Source: Gemmatimonadota bacterium
GTDB lineage: Bacteria > Gemmatimonadota > Gemmatimonadetes > Gemmatimonadales > Gemmatimonadaceae
Length of the DNA stretch: 64,000 nt
NCBI GenBank assembly: GCA_016704465.1
Contig: JADJAD010000004.1
Coordinates: 186,001-250,000, forward strand
Direction of reading: 5' to 3'
In this document: positions 51,779-61,300 of the stretch, piece by piece
Numbering within the stretch: the stretch's first letter is position 1
Layout of the letters: each line of letters starts with the position of its first letter
Position numbers and translations under genes: made by a program
The notes under the pieces: generated by a model
Told to the model about the DNA's origin: nothing
The model's database searches: none
What the model saw: only the letters and a program-made list of their open reading frames with translations

Positions 51779-53704
51779 ATGTTCCCCATGTTCCCAACGT
51801 TTCCCACCCGGAACGCGCGTTCCGCGATGACGATCCTCGCGACAACGGTAGTCGCCGCGACGATCGTCGCGTCGCCGGTCGCCGCGCAGAAGACCCAGAA
51901 GCCCCCGCTGCACGGTCGCCACTGGGTCGCGGTCACCGGCAAGCCGCTCGCCGCCACGGCGGGGGCGATGATCTTCCAGCAGGGAGGCAACGCGGTGGAC
52001 GCGGCGTGCGCCATGCTCGGCGCCGTCGCCACCATGTGGGACGTCCTGAGTTGGGGGGGCGAGACTCAGGCCCTCATCTATCACCCGGGACGCAAGCAGG
52101 TCATCGGGATCAACGCGTTAGGCGTCGCGCCCACCGGCGCCACCGCCGACTTCTACCGATCGCGCGGCATGAACACCCCGCCCGAGTTCGGGCCGCTCTC
52201 GGCCGTGACACCCGGCACCCCGGGCGGCCTCATGACCATGCTCGCCGAGTACGGCACACTCTCGTTGGCACAGGTGCTCGCCCCGGCCATCCAGATGGCC
52301 GATGGCTACGCCATCGATGCCCAGACGGCGAACGCGATCGAGTCAAACAAGGAACGCATCAAGCAGTGGAAGTACTCGCGCGCGGTGATGCTCGCGCACC
52401 CGGGCGAGCCCCGCGAAGCGCCCGCGGCGGGCGAAGTGTTTGCCCAGCGCGACCTCGCCACCACGCTGCGCAAGCTGGTCGAGGCGGAACGCCTGGCCCT
52501 GCGCGCCGGGAAGGATCGCAAGGCGGCGATCTACGCGGCCTACGACCGATTCTATCGCGGAGACATCGCCGAGGAGATCGTGCGCGGCGTGCGCGAGGAA
52601 GGCGGCCTGTTCACGCGACAGGACCTCGCGGACTGGAAGGTGAAGATCGAGACGCCGCTCTCCACGACCTACCGTGGCGTCGAGGTGTTCAAGCTGCAGC
52701 CGTGGACGCAGGGACCGGTGCTGCTGCAATCGCTCAACATCCTGGAGAACGCCGACTTGCGCTCGATGGGCTACAACACGCCGCGCTACATCCACACCGT
52801 GTACCAGGCCATGTCGGCGGCCTTTGCCGACCGAGACTTCTATTATGGCGATCCGGCGTTCGCCCCCGAGGAGCCCATGCGCGGACTCCTCTCCAAGGAC
52901 TACGCCAAGGCGCGCTACGCACAACTGCGCAGCGACCGCAACGACTCCACGATCACGCCCGGCGACCCGTATCCCTTCCAGGGCGGCGTGAATCCCTTTC
53001 GCGCCGAGCTCGATGGGTGGAGCGTGACCGGCGCACCCGCCCAGCTGCCTAAGGCGATCCTGCCGGCGCAGGGACTCGGCGCCTCGTCCGGGCTCCCTTT
53101 CCCGGGATCGGCTGGCTTCTATTCCGGCACCACGTCGATCCAGGCGGCGGACTCCTCGGGCTGGGTGGTGTCGGTGACGCCGAGCGGCGGCTGGATTCCC
53201 GCAGTCATCGCCGGGCGCACTGGTGTTGGATTGAGCCAGCGCGCGCAGAGCTTCGTCACCCATCCCGGCGACGGTCCCTTCAACGTGATTGAACCGGGCA
53301 AGCGTCCGCGCGTGACGCTCACGCCGTCGCTCGCCCTCAAGGACGGCGACCCGTACATGGCATTCAGCGTGCAAGGGGGCGACTCGCAGGACCAGAACCT
53401 GTTGCAGTTCCTGCTGAACACGATTGAGTGGGGGATGACGCCGCAGGAAGCGGTCGAGGCGCCGAACTTCAACTCGTTCCAGATGCGGTCCTCCTTCGGT
53501 TCCCACGCCTCGCGGCCCGGGCACCTGCTGCTGGCCGAGGCGGTCCCTGACTGGACGCGCGCGTCGCTGCGTCGCATGGGCTACACGCTCGAGTTCGAGC
53601 GCCTGACCTCAGGGCCAATCACCGCCATCTGGATCGACCGGGCGCATCGCACGTTTTGGGGGGCGGCGTCGAACCACGGGGAAGACTACGGGATCGCGTG
53701 GTGA
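51779..53704 (+). CDS. ggt: Gamma-glutamyltransferase (Ntn hydrolase)
   Basis: Glutathione/gamma-glutamyl hydrolase exported to the periplasm; 641 residues from ATG 51779, or 625 from ATG 51827. The signal peptide is AMTILATTVVAATIVASPVA with AQ. The large subunit begins GRHWVAVTGKPLAATAGAMI and GGNAVDAACAMLGAVA. The autocleavage Thr appears in FYSGTTSIQAADSSGWVVSV, where the family usually has T-T-H; the His is Ser here. The glycine-rich TPSGGWIPAVIAGRTGVGLS and QGGDSQDQNLLQFLLNTIEW are typical. Substrate could be glutathione or another gamma-glutamyl compound. Confidence 0.88.
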   Translation: MFPMFPTFPTRNARSAMTILATTVVAATIVASPVAAQKTQKPPLHGRHWVAVTGKPLAATAGAMIFQQGGNAVDAACAMLGAVATMWDVLSWGGETQALIYHPGRKQVIGINALGVAPTGATADFYRSRGMNTPPEFGPLSAVTPGTPGGLMTMLAEYGTLSLAQVLAPAIQMADGYAIDAQTANAIESNKERIKQWKYSRAVMLAHPGEPREAPAAGEVFAQRDLATTLRKLVEAERLALRAGKDRKAAIYAAYDRFYRGDIAEEIVRGVREEGGLFTRQDLADWKVKIETPLSTTYRGVEVFKLQPWTQGPVLLQSLNILENADLRSMGYNTPRYIHTVYQAMSAAFADRDFYYGDPAFAPEEPMRGLLSKDYAKARYAQLRSDRNDSTITPGDPYPFQGGVNPFRAELDGWSVTGAPAQLPKAILPAQGLGASSGLPFPGSAGFYSGTTSIQAADSSGWVVSVTPSGGWIPAVIAGRTGVGLSQRAQSFVTHPGDGPFNVIEPGKRPRVTLTPSLALKDGDPYMAFSVQGGDSQDQNLLQFLLNTIEWGMTPQEAVEAPNFNSFQMRSSFGSHASRPGHLLLAEAVPDWTRASLRRMGYTLEFERLTSGPITAIWIDRAHRTFWGAASNHGEDYGIAW

Positions 53705-53737
53705 CGGACCCCATGCCGCACCGCGCGCACCTCTGGG

Positions 53738-54529
53738 TCAGGCCTGGCAGGTGGGGCAGAAGTACGTGCTGCGCGCCGCCTGTGTGATGCGCACGATGGC
53801 GACGCCGCAGCGACGGCAGCCGCCACCCTCACGATCGTACACGTTGAATCGACCGGTCGTGCTGGCGCCGTCGGCCCCGTAGTACCGCTCCGCGCGATCC
53901 AGCGCCTTTCGCAGTGCGCGCTTGACGCCGGCGGCGACGGCGGCAAGCGACGTTTTCGTGAGTCCGTCGACGCGGCAGGTGGGGTCGATCTTCGCGTACC
54001 ACAGTGCTTCGGACGCGTAGATGTTGCCGATGCCGGCGACGAGGCGCTGGTCGAGCAGCGCAGGCTTGATCGGGGTGCGTCGGCCGGTGAAGTGCTGCAC
54101 GAGCCACGCCGCGTCGAACGACTCGGCCGTGGCCTCCGGTCCGAGGTCGGGGAGTGGATCGATCCCCGGGGGATGGAGCGCGACGACCGCGAGGGCACGT
54201 GAGTCGTCGAGCGCGAGGCGCGTGCCGTCGGTGAAGTCGAACACGACGCGCGCGAACCGGGCCGGGATCGACGCGGACCGGGTCACGCGCCAGTCGCCCG
54301 TCATGCGGAAGTGCACGTGCAGGGTACGCCCGGTGGCGAGCCGCAGGAGCTGGTGCTTGCCGCGACGGGTCACCTCGACGATGCGGTCGCCAGCGAGTGT
54401 CTCGGCTACGGCATCGGGGAGTGTCCGGCGTGGCGATGCATGGAGCGCGCGCACCGACGCGAGGACCTTCCCCACACAGGCGTCACGCGCGATGCGCGTG
54501 GCGTACTCGACTTCCGGCAGTTCAGGCAT
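53738..54529 (-). CDS. mutM: Formamidopyrimidine-DNA glycosylase
   Basis: Base-excision repair enzyme for oxidised purines; 263 residues. MPELPEVEYATRIARDACVG gives the catalytic Pro1-Glu2, RRGKHQLL the conserved Lys, GIGNIYASEALWYAKIDPTC the helix-two-turn-helix, and C-x2-C...C-x2-C (CRRC near 240, CPTC at the end) the zinc finger with the DNA-inserting Arg. Complete. Nei-type homologues are similar; the N terminus and finger favour MutM. Confidence 0.93.
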   Translation of the reverse strand: MPELPEVEYATRIARDACVGKVLASVRALHASPRRTLPDAVAETLAGDRIVEVTRRGKHQLLRLATGRTLHVHFRMTGDWRVTRSASIPARFARVVFDFTDGTRLALDDSRALAVVALHPPGIDPLPDLGPEATAESFDAAWLVQHFTGRRTPIKPALLDQRLVAGIGNIYASEALWYAKIDPTCRVDGLTKTSLAAVAAGVKRALRKALDRAERYYGADGASTTGRFNVYDREGGGCRRCGVAIVRITQAARSTYFCPTCQA

Positions 54530-54538
54530 CGGCGCTCG

Positions 54539-55462
54539 TCAGGCGACGGCCTTCTTGCGCCAGTAGCGGGCGAGGCCAAACCATGAGGAGCGGATGGCGT
54601 CGCGGTCGACATGCGCGGCCTGCTCCACCGTGAGGCTGCTGGCGATGCGCGCGAACTCCGCCTCGGCGAAGCTGTCGGCGCGTGACTCGTCGTCGTCGCC
54701 GGAGGCCAGGGAGGCACGGACCGCGAGACTCCACGAGATGAGGCGATCCCACATCGTGTCCAGGTGGGCGACCACGTGACGCACCGGGCCGAAGTGGGTG
54801 ACCAGGAGGGCCTCCGGCCCCCACGCGGCGATGCGATCGAGACTGGGCTTCCAGGCCTCGAGGTCGATGTCGGGCGGCGGCGCGACGGGGAGGGCAGGTG
54901 TACCGTGCTGCGACCCTTCGCCGGCCACGTCACCGACGAAGGCCATCCCTGTGGACTCGTCGAGGTAGGAGACGTGGTGCCAGGCGTGCCCCGGCGTGTA
55001 CGCTACGCGCAGCGATCGATCACCGATTGACAGCTGTTCCGAGCCCTGCAGCACCACGAGCTGTCCAGGCTCGACCGCCTCGAACGCCCCCCACAGCCGC
55101 TCCATGTCGTGGCCGTAGATGCGGCGCGCGCTCTCGAGCAGCCGCGAGGGATCCACCAGGTGCGGGGCGCCGCGTGCGTGGACATGGACGCGCAGGCTTG
55201 GAAATTCACGCGCGAGCGTCCCGGTCACGCCAGCATGATCGAGATGGATGTGTGTCAGCAGGACGTGGCGCAGGTCATCGGGCGCGGCGCCGAAGTCCCG
55301 GAGCGCCAGGCGCAACGCGTCGCGACACGTCGAGGGTCCCGGATCGACGACGGCCACGCCGTCTGTGGTTTCGACGAGGTAGACCGCGACCGACTCCTCG
55401 CGTCCGAGATGGAGGAGGTCTCCGCAGGCGAGTCCGTCAGCAACATGTCGCAGGGCAGTCAT
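54539..55462 (-). CDS. MBL-fold metallo-hydrolase
   Basis: 307 residues from the ATG at 55462. The zinc motif is THIHLDHAG (H-x-H-x-D-H, about residues 69-77), with later ligands in YTPGHAWHHVSYLDESTGMA, FVGDVAGEG and LVTHFGPVRHV. This is the glyoxalase-II-like branch. A helical C-terminal domain follows (about 220-300). The substrate cannot be read; thioester or other ester hydrolysis is typical. It lies 9 bp upstream of mutM on the same strand and is divergent from the next gene. Confidence 0.85.
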   Translation of the reverse strand: MTALRHVADGLACGDLLHLGREESVAVYLVETTDGVAVVDPGPSTCRDALRLALRDFGAAPDDLRHVLLTHIHLDHAGVTGTLAREFPSLRVHVHARGAPHLVDPSRLLESARRIYGHDMERLWGAFEAVEPGQLVVLQGSEQLSIGDRSLRVAYTPGHAWHHVSYLDESTGMAFVGDVAGEGSQHGTPALPVAPPPDIDLEAWKPSLDRIAAWGPEALLVTHFGPVRHVVAHLDTMWDRLISWSLAVRASLASGDDDESRADSFAEAEFARIASSLTVEQAAHVDRDAIRSSWFGLARYWRKKAVA

Positions 55463-55661
55463 CGGATGGCGTGCATTACGAGTGGCGATGCGGGATCGGG
55501 GCGGCGGGGTCTCACACGTCGGCGACGACACCTGGCCGACGCCGGTCGCCGGCGACTATGTGAGCGCGTTCATGTCGGACAATCTAACGAGTGAATGATG
55601 GTCCCACTTGCGCGCCTTACGAGAGTGCCTAGGTTTGTGGCAGCCTAACAGGCGTGGAGAC

Positions 55662-56435
55662 ATGGCGGCACCGTTGCAGCGATCGCTCAAGCACGAGTAC
55701 GAGCTGTTCGTCGAACAGGAGATCGAGAACTACAAGGACTCGATCCCCCGATCGGCGATCCTTCGCATCGGCGACGAGGCGGTGGCCAACCTGCACGACG
55801 CCGAGCAGTTCGCCTTCGACGAGCTGCTGATCTGGACGGAAGTCGATCGGATCATCCGGCTGCGCCTTCGCATCCCGTCGTACGCCTCGTGGCGTCGCCG
55901 CCGACTGAAGCTCATTGCCGAGTACCGTCGGCCGGAGCGTTGGGGGATGAGCGCCGATGCGCCACTCGTGCGCGAGATCCCGTCCGATACCGAAGCCCAC
56001 GTTCTCGTCGTCGGAGCGCAGCAGGAAGGTACCGCCCTCTACCTCGCGGCGAATGGGTGCCAGGTCACCGCAATCGAGGAGGATCCGGAGGTGGTGGAAA
56101 AGGTGATCGCGGCCGCTGGCGTGGTCGGCCTCACCTCCCGCGTCAACGGATGGGCCACCGGGCTCGGCGAGTGGTACCCGGAATCGCCCCTGCACGCGGT
56201 CGTCTGCTCTCCCGCGGCCTTCGAACGACTGAACCATGCGGAACGGGATCGTATCATCGAGATCCTGAAGAGCGCCACGCTCGATGGTGGCGTGCACCTC
56301 GTGCAGACGCTCGTCGCAGGTCAGGCCGCCGGGGAGCTGGAGGAGTTGCGCCAGCGCTATCGCGGGTGGGAGGTCTCCATTGTGCGCGACATGAGCTCGT
56401 CGCGCACCTTCCTCGCCAGAAAGAACGTCGCCTGA
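55662..56435 (+). CDS. Methyltransferase-like (Rossmann) protein of unknown function
   Basis: 257 residues from ATG 55662; an ATG 18 codons earlier is less likely. A helical, charged N-terminal half (HEYELFVEQEIENYKDSIPR) is followed by a SAM-binding-like Rossmann fold: EAHVLVVGAQQEGTALYLAA, NGCQVTAIEEDPEVVEKVIA and LHAVVCSPAAFERL. Motif I (VVGAQQEGT) departs from GxGxG, so activity is uncertain. No named family is recognised. Soluble; no signal peptide. Confidence 0.7.
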   Translation: MAAPLQRSLKHEYELFVEQEIENYKDSIPRSAILRIGDEAVANLHDAEQFAFDELLIWTEVDRIIRLRLRIPSYASWRRRRLKLIAEYRRPERWGMSADAPLVREIPSDTEAHVLVVGAQQEGTALYLAANGCQVTAIEEDPEVVEKVIAAAGVVGLTSRVNGWATGLGEWYPESPLHAVVCSPAAFERLNHAERDRIIEILKSATLDGGVHLVQTLVAGQAAGELEELRQRYRGWEVSIVRDMSSSRTFLARKNVA

Positions 56436-56572
56436 CACGGCCGAGTTCGGCGACACGTAGCGATACTGCGTGTCAGTTCAGTACGTGTCATTTTGCGACG
56501 TTTTACATGGCCCGCCAACGTCCGAACCTGTCAACGGCTTTCACGCCAACGACTTGCGATCTGTGCTCCCTC

Positions 56573-56588
56573 TGGCACACCCGGTGCA
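56573..56588 (+). promoter_or_regulatory. Sigma-54-like (-24/-12) promoter outside the flagellar arrays
   Basis: TGGCACACCCGGTGCA: a perfect TGGCAC and GG (56574-56575) and GC (56586-56587) ten bases apart; the -12 block is GTGC rather than TTGC. It faces a hairpin and the 51-residue protein gene 220 bp downstream, in a 360-bp gap without other genes. Confidence 0.55.
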
Positions 56589-56613
56589 ATAGGAGGGAGT
56601 TGAGGCGGCGCTA

Positions 56614-56646
56614 GTTCGCCGCATCCACCGGCCGTATTCGGCGAAC
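56614..56646 (+). other. Hairpin in the leader of the 51-residue protein gene
   Basis: GTTCGCCG (56614-56621) pairs perfectly with CGGCGAAC (56639-56646) around 17 bases that can form a smaller CCGG stem. About 15 nt after the predicted sigma-54 start. It may be part of a structured leader or a small RNA. No known riboswitch class was recognised. Confidence 0.4.
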
Positions 56647-56795
56647 CGTTCTCGCCGACTGCGGCCGGTTTCGCAAGGTTCGACGTCAGATCACGCTGGG
56701 CCCCCGTCAGGAGTCCCGTGAATCCGCCGCGACCGTCGCGCCGTAGAACCGGCGCGCAGGTGTCCATCATCATATAGAAGAGAGGAGGGCGACGC

Positions 56796-56951
56796 ATGAC
56801 CACCAAACGTCAGGGCGTCCTGGAAGAGGAGCCTGTGGGAATCGTGATCTCGCGCGGCAGTCGCGCCGAGCCACTCCCGCGGGTGTGGGCGTACATCTGG
56901 GGCCCAGTGCCCGACGGTGATGAGCCAGTCGTCGACGTGAGGGCAGCGTAG
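56796..56951 (+). CDS. 51-residue small protein
   Basis: Short gene with a strong ribosome-binding site (GAGGAGGG, 7 bp before ATG 56796) and a clear stop at 56949-56951. The protein has no membrane segment; it is acidic at the start and end (LEEEPVG, DGDEPVVDVRAA), with a middle ISRGSRAEPLPRVWAYIWGP. I recognise no family. The leader carries a sigma-54-like site and hairpin. Coding is supported by the RBS and balanced codon use; function unknown. Confidence 0.65.
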   Translation: MTTKRQGVLEEEPVGIVISRGSRAEPLPRVWAYIWGPVPDGDEPVVDVRAA

Positions 56952-57037
56952 CGGCGGGTCGGATACGTCACGACGCCGTCCGGTCAGCGCCCCACCCGTT
57001 GCGCGAGGGCCAGGTCGAGGACATCAGGTGCAACAAC

Positions 57038-57071
57038 AAGAAAGCCGGCGCAGGTTCGCGCCGGCTTTCTT
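57038..57071. terminator. Bidirectional terminator
   Basis: 14-bp stem AAGAAAGCCGGCGC with its complement, 6-base loop, with T-runs on both strands (TTTCTTG on plus; TTTCTTGTTG on minus). Serves the 51-residue gene (plus) and the Lys-rich gene (minus). Confidence 0.9.
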
Positions 57072-57093
57072 GTTTGTTCGATACGCGGAAGAC

Positions 57094-57174
57094 CTAGCGC
57101 TTCTTGGTCTTCTTGGCGGCCTTCTTCGCCACCTTCTTCGCGGCCTTCTTAGCAGTCTTCTTCTTCGCAGCCAT
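57094..57174 (-). CDS. 26-residue lysine-rich protein (histone-H1-tail-like)
   Basis: ATG at 57174, preceded by GGAG, stop at 57094, then a strong terminator 23 bp on. Of 26 residues 14 are Lys or Arg and 9 are Ala, in Ala-Ala-Lys-Lys type repeats, ending KKTKKR. This is the composition of bacterial histone-H1-like tails (Hc1, AlgP type), which bind nucleic acid through charge; here it stands alone. The promoter, RBS and terminator setting favours a genuine, possibly abundant, nucleic-acid-binding peptide. Role is inferred. Confidence 0.75.
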   Translation of the reverse strand: MAAKKKTAKKAAKKVAKKAAKKTKKR

Positions 57175-58352
57175 GAGAGTATCTCCTGGTCTGGTGTGGA
57201 TCACCGGTCCGATCCCCCGGTGGATCGGTCGGCAGCAACCGGGCGCATTCGCATCCGGTTGGCCCGTCGCGCCTAACTGCGGCGCTATGTCATGGTTCGC
57301 GCGGTTGGAGCAGGTGCGCGCGTTCCGTGGTACGCAATCTTTCGTATGGACGACTTGACATCGTCATGCGTTTCAATCCGACAATAATCTATATCAACCA
57401 ACATCAAGCCGTAAAGTTCAAGTTGCGACTTTTCATTGAGCTGCGGCGCGTTCGTTCGACCCGGCGCCACGCCCACCCCTCCGTCACCTGCATCGTCGCG
57501 TGGCCTCCCGACTGCTGCGTACGGATGGCTGGCACGCACGAGACAGACGACGCGCGCGACGCACAACGGCCTTCGACTCCCTGCGCGCGAACGCCGACGT
57601 CGCGACCTCCTTGCGCCTGCCTGCCGCCCATCACGTCCGCGCGCACGGTCGCACACACCGTCGCATCGTTGGTCGCACCCGTGGTCGCACCCGTGGTCGC
57701 ACCGCCGATCGTGGCACTGCTCACGGATGACAAACGACGCGCGATCAGTCGGCGGTCGCCGCGCACGGCGACATCGCCGTCGCACGCATCCCCCGCCACG
57801 CAGGGGGCAACCGTCGAGCACTCGTGACCGGCGAATGGATGGGAGACCGCAACGGGCCGTGGCGTTCACCGCGGTGTCGACGGAGACGGAGGCGGACATC
57901 GATCGAGCGCCGGAGTCGGCCACGAGCGGGGCGGCGAAGGCTCCCCGCGCGTGGACCCGATCCCTGACCGGGACGGGGCGACGCTGCGAGGCAGCCGGTG
58001 GCGACGCGATTGTGAGGAGCTGTTTTCGTGATGAATCCACGCCGTTTCCTCGCGCGCACGCGATAGGTGCTCGGCGCGAATATATGAACACCGCTTCTGT
58101 CGCGCAATACGGCGCGACAAGAACGAGGGGCACGTCCCTGCCTAACGACTCGGCGGAGCGGCCATACGACCGGCAACTCGGCCGGCAACTCGACCGGCCA
58201 CACGGCCGGCAATACGACCGATCCAACGAACGGCCCGGAGACACCGGACACGACGCCCGCGCGCCGAGATGACCGCACCACGCTGGACGCCTGACGTACC
58301 ATCGGGCATTTTCTCCACCATAGGGCGATCGCTCCTCTTCCCACTCGTTGCC
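57175..58352. other. 1.18-kb region without a convincing gene; 12-bp tandem repeats
   Basis: Open frames here are Arg/His/Ser-rich and look non-coding. An AT-richer patch lies at about 57350-57440. Three GGTCGCACCCGT-type 12-bp units lie at 57671-57706 with degenerate ones before, and six GGCAACTCGACC-like 12-bp units at 58160-58231. It probably carries the promoters for the Lys-rich gene and fdhA. Confidence 0.5.
58160..58231. repeat. Degenerate 12-bp tandem repeat upstream of fdhA
   Basis: Six units around GGCAACTCGACC, alternating GACC and GGCC ends, about 120 bp before the fdhA start. Several units contain GGCCGG or CGGCC palindromes. Function unknown. Confidence 0.7.
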
Positions 58353-61300
58353 ATGCCGACGCTCACAATCGACGGCCACACCTGTACGGTCGACATCGGC
58401 GGAACGATCCTCGATGCCGCTCGCGCGGTGGGGATCGACGTTCCGACGCTGTGTTGGTACCCCTCGCTCACCTCGGTCGGAAACTGCCGCATCTGCCTGG
58501 TCTCGGTGGAAGGGACGGACAAGCTGCTGCCCGCCTGTGCCACCGCGGCCGAAGACGGCATGCGCGTCACGTCGGAGTCGCACGCCGCCGTGAGGAGCCG
58601 ACAGGGTGTCCTCGGGCTCCTGCTGGAGCGCTATCCGGTGGAGGACATTCCGGCAGCGGAGGCGCGCAACGAGTTCGAGGCGCTGGTCAGGCGCTACGAC
58701 GTCCCCACCACGCACCGCGCCGGACTCCCCCCGCGCGACGGCGACGCACGTGACGGCGACCCGGCCATTCGACACGACATGTCGACCTGCATCCTGTGCA
58801 CGCGATGCGTCCGCGCGTGCGAGGAGATTCAGGTCGTCGGCGTGCTCGACGTCGCACACCGCAGCGATCGCGCGCAGATCATCGTCGGGGCGGACGGCAA
58901 CCCTGAGCATGCCGGGTGCACCTGGTGCGGTGAGTGTGTCCGTGTCTGCCCGACCGGCGCCATCCACGACATCATCCCGATGGCGGTACGCGCCGGCGAC
59001 GGCACGATGCTGGAGCGCCCACGATCCAACGCGATGCCACCGATCGATCGCACGGTGCGCAGCGTCTGCCCGTACTGCGCCGTCGGGTGCCAACTCGACC
59101 TGGAGGTGCGTGACGACACGGTCGTTCACGTGCGATCACCCTGGATCGAGGAAGCGACACCGAACCGTGGATCCACCTGTGTGAAGGGGCGCTTCGGTCT
59201 CGACTTCGTGCAGCATCGTGACCGTCTCGAGACGCCGCTGATCCGGCGCGGGTGGGTCAAGCGGGATGGCCGCTGGATCTTCGACGCCACGCACGATACG
59301 GCCTCCATGTGGCCACGACGCGGCGGTCCATGGGAGCTCATCGAGGAAGAGGGACAGACGCGCAAGCGCGGCCCTCGCTCCAACCCGCTGCAACGCAGCA
59401 CCTCGGGCATCGGGCCACTCGGCGATCCACGCGACCGGGTGGCAACGCCGCTCGCGTGGTACGCGCCGTTCCGGGAGGCCACGTGGGATGAGGCCCTCGA
59501 GCTCTCGGCCCAGGAACTCACGCGGCTGCGCGACACGAGCGGCCCGTCGTCGCTCGCCGTCCTGCAGTCTGCCAAGTGCAGCAACGAGGAGAACTACCTC
59601 TTGCAGCGCATGTTCCGTGGAGGGCTGGGGACCAACAACGTGGACCATTGCACGCGCCTGTGCCATTCCTCGTCGGTCAGTGCGATGCAGCAGGCGATGA
59701 ACACCAGCGCCGCCTCGGGGGCGATGCGCGAAGTGGAGGACGTCGCCGACGTGATCTTCCTGCTCGGCGCCAACACCACCGAGTCGCATCCGGTGTTCGG
59801 CGCGGCCATCAAGCGCGCGGTGAAGCGAGGGGCGACGCTGATCGTCTGTGACCCTCGCCGGATCGAGCTCGCCTCGCGGGCGCACATCCACCTGCGCGCA
59901 ATGCCCGGGACCGACGTGGCGGTCATGAACGGGATGTTGCACCACATCCTCGCGCTCGGCCTCGAGGATCGCGACTTCATCGCCCGTCGCACCCATCAGT
60001 TCGACCGCGTGCGTGCGGCGGTGCAACCGTACACACCGGAGCGTGCCTCCCAGATCTCGGGCGTACCGGCCGCGCTCATCCGCGAGGCCGCCGAGCGCTA
60101 CGCGCGCGGCCCGCGTTCCTCGACGCTGTGGGCCATGGGGCTCACGCAGCACGCGACGGGGACCGACATCGTCACCTCGCTGCTCAACCTGATCCTCGCC
60201 ACGGGGATGATCGGCCGCCCGGGTGCGGCCATGCTCCCGATTCGCGGACAGAACAACGTGCAGGGCGCGAGTGATGTGGGGGCGATTCCGATGGTGTACA
60301 CCGACTACCAACCGGTCACCAACCCCGACATCCGGCACCGGTTTGCCCAGGAGTGGGGGGTGCCGGACGACCGGATCCCACTCAAGGCGGGACTCAAAGT
60401 CACGCAGATGGTCATGGACGACTCGCCCGTGCGGGGCATGTACATCATGGGCGAGAACCCGATCCTGTCGGACCCGCAGGTCGCACACGCCGAGCACTGG
60501 TTCCGCGAGCTCGAGTTCCTCGCGGTGCAGGACATCTTCCTGACCGAGACGGCCCGCTATGCCGATGTGGTGCTCCCCGGTTCCTCGTTCGCGGAGAAAG
60601 ACGGGACGTTCGTGAATACCGAGCGCCGTATCCAACTCTCGCGAGCCGCCGTCCCCCCGCCCGGCGACGCGCGCCGCGACCTCGACATCCTCATTGAGCT
60701 GTCGAATCGCATCGGCCTCCCGTCGCCGTATCGCGACGCTGCCGAGGTCATGGACGAGATTGCCCGCGTGACTCCATCGTGGCGCGGCGTGTCGCACGCG
60801 CGGCTCGAGTCGCACGCCGGGCTGCAGTATCCGGTGCACGACGCCGAGCACGGGGGAACGCCGTTCCTTTTCGCCGACGCCTTTCCCACGACCGACGGCA
60901 AGGCGACGTTCTTCCCCGTCGAGTATCTCCCGCCAGCCGAGCTGCCCGACGATGCGTATCCGTTCCTGCTCAATACCGGTCGACAGATGTACCACTGGCA
61001 TACCGGGACGATGACCCGACGGTCGTTCGCCCTCGACGCGCGTGAGTCGACGCCGATCGTGGAATTGAATCCGGCCGACGCGGCGGCCATGGGCGTCGGC
61101 GATGGCGAGGAAGTGGTCGTGGCATCGCGCCGCGCGGAGATCCGCATCGCCGTGCGCCTGTCGGACCGCGTGTCACCGGGGCAGGTCTTCATCCCGATGC
61201 ACTATCGCGAGGCGGCGGTCAACCTCCTGACCAACCCGGCACTCGACCCGGTCGCGCACATTCCTGAATTCAAGGTCTGCGCCGTGAGCGTGCACCCCGC

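Noticed and set aside
57436..58272. 278-residue plus-strand frame before fdhA
   Set aside because: Arg/His/Ser-rich, built partly of 12-bp repeats, no RBS or domain.
57285..59129. 614-residue minus-strand frame
   Set aside because: The right part is antisense to fdhA and the left part is low-complexity intergenic sequence.
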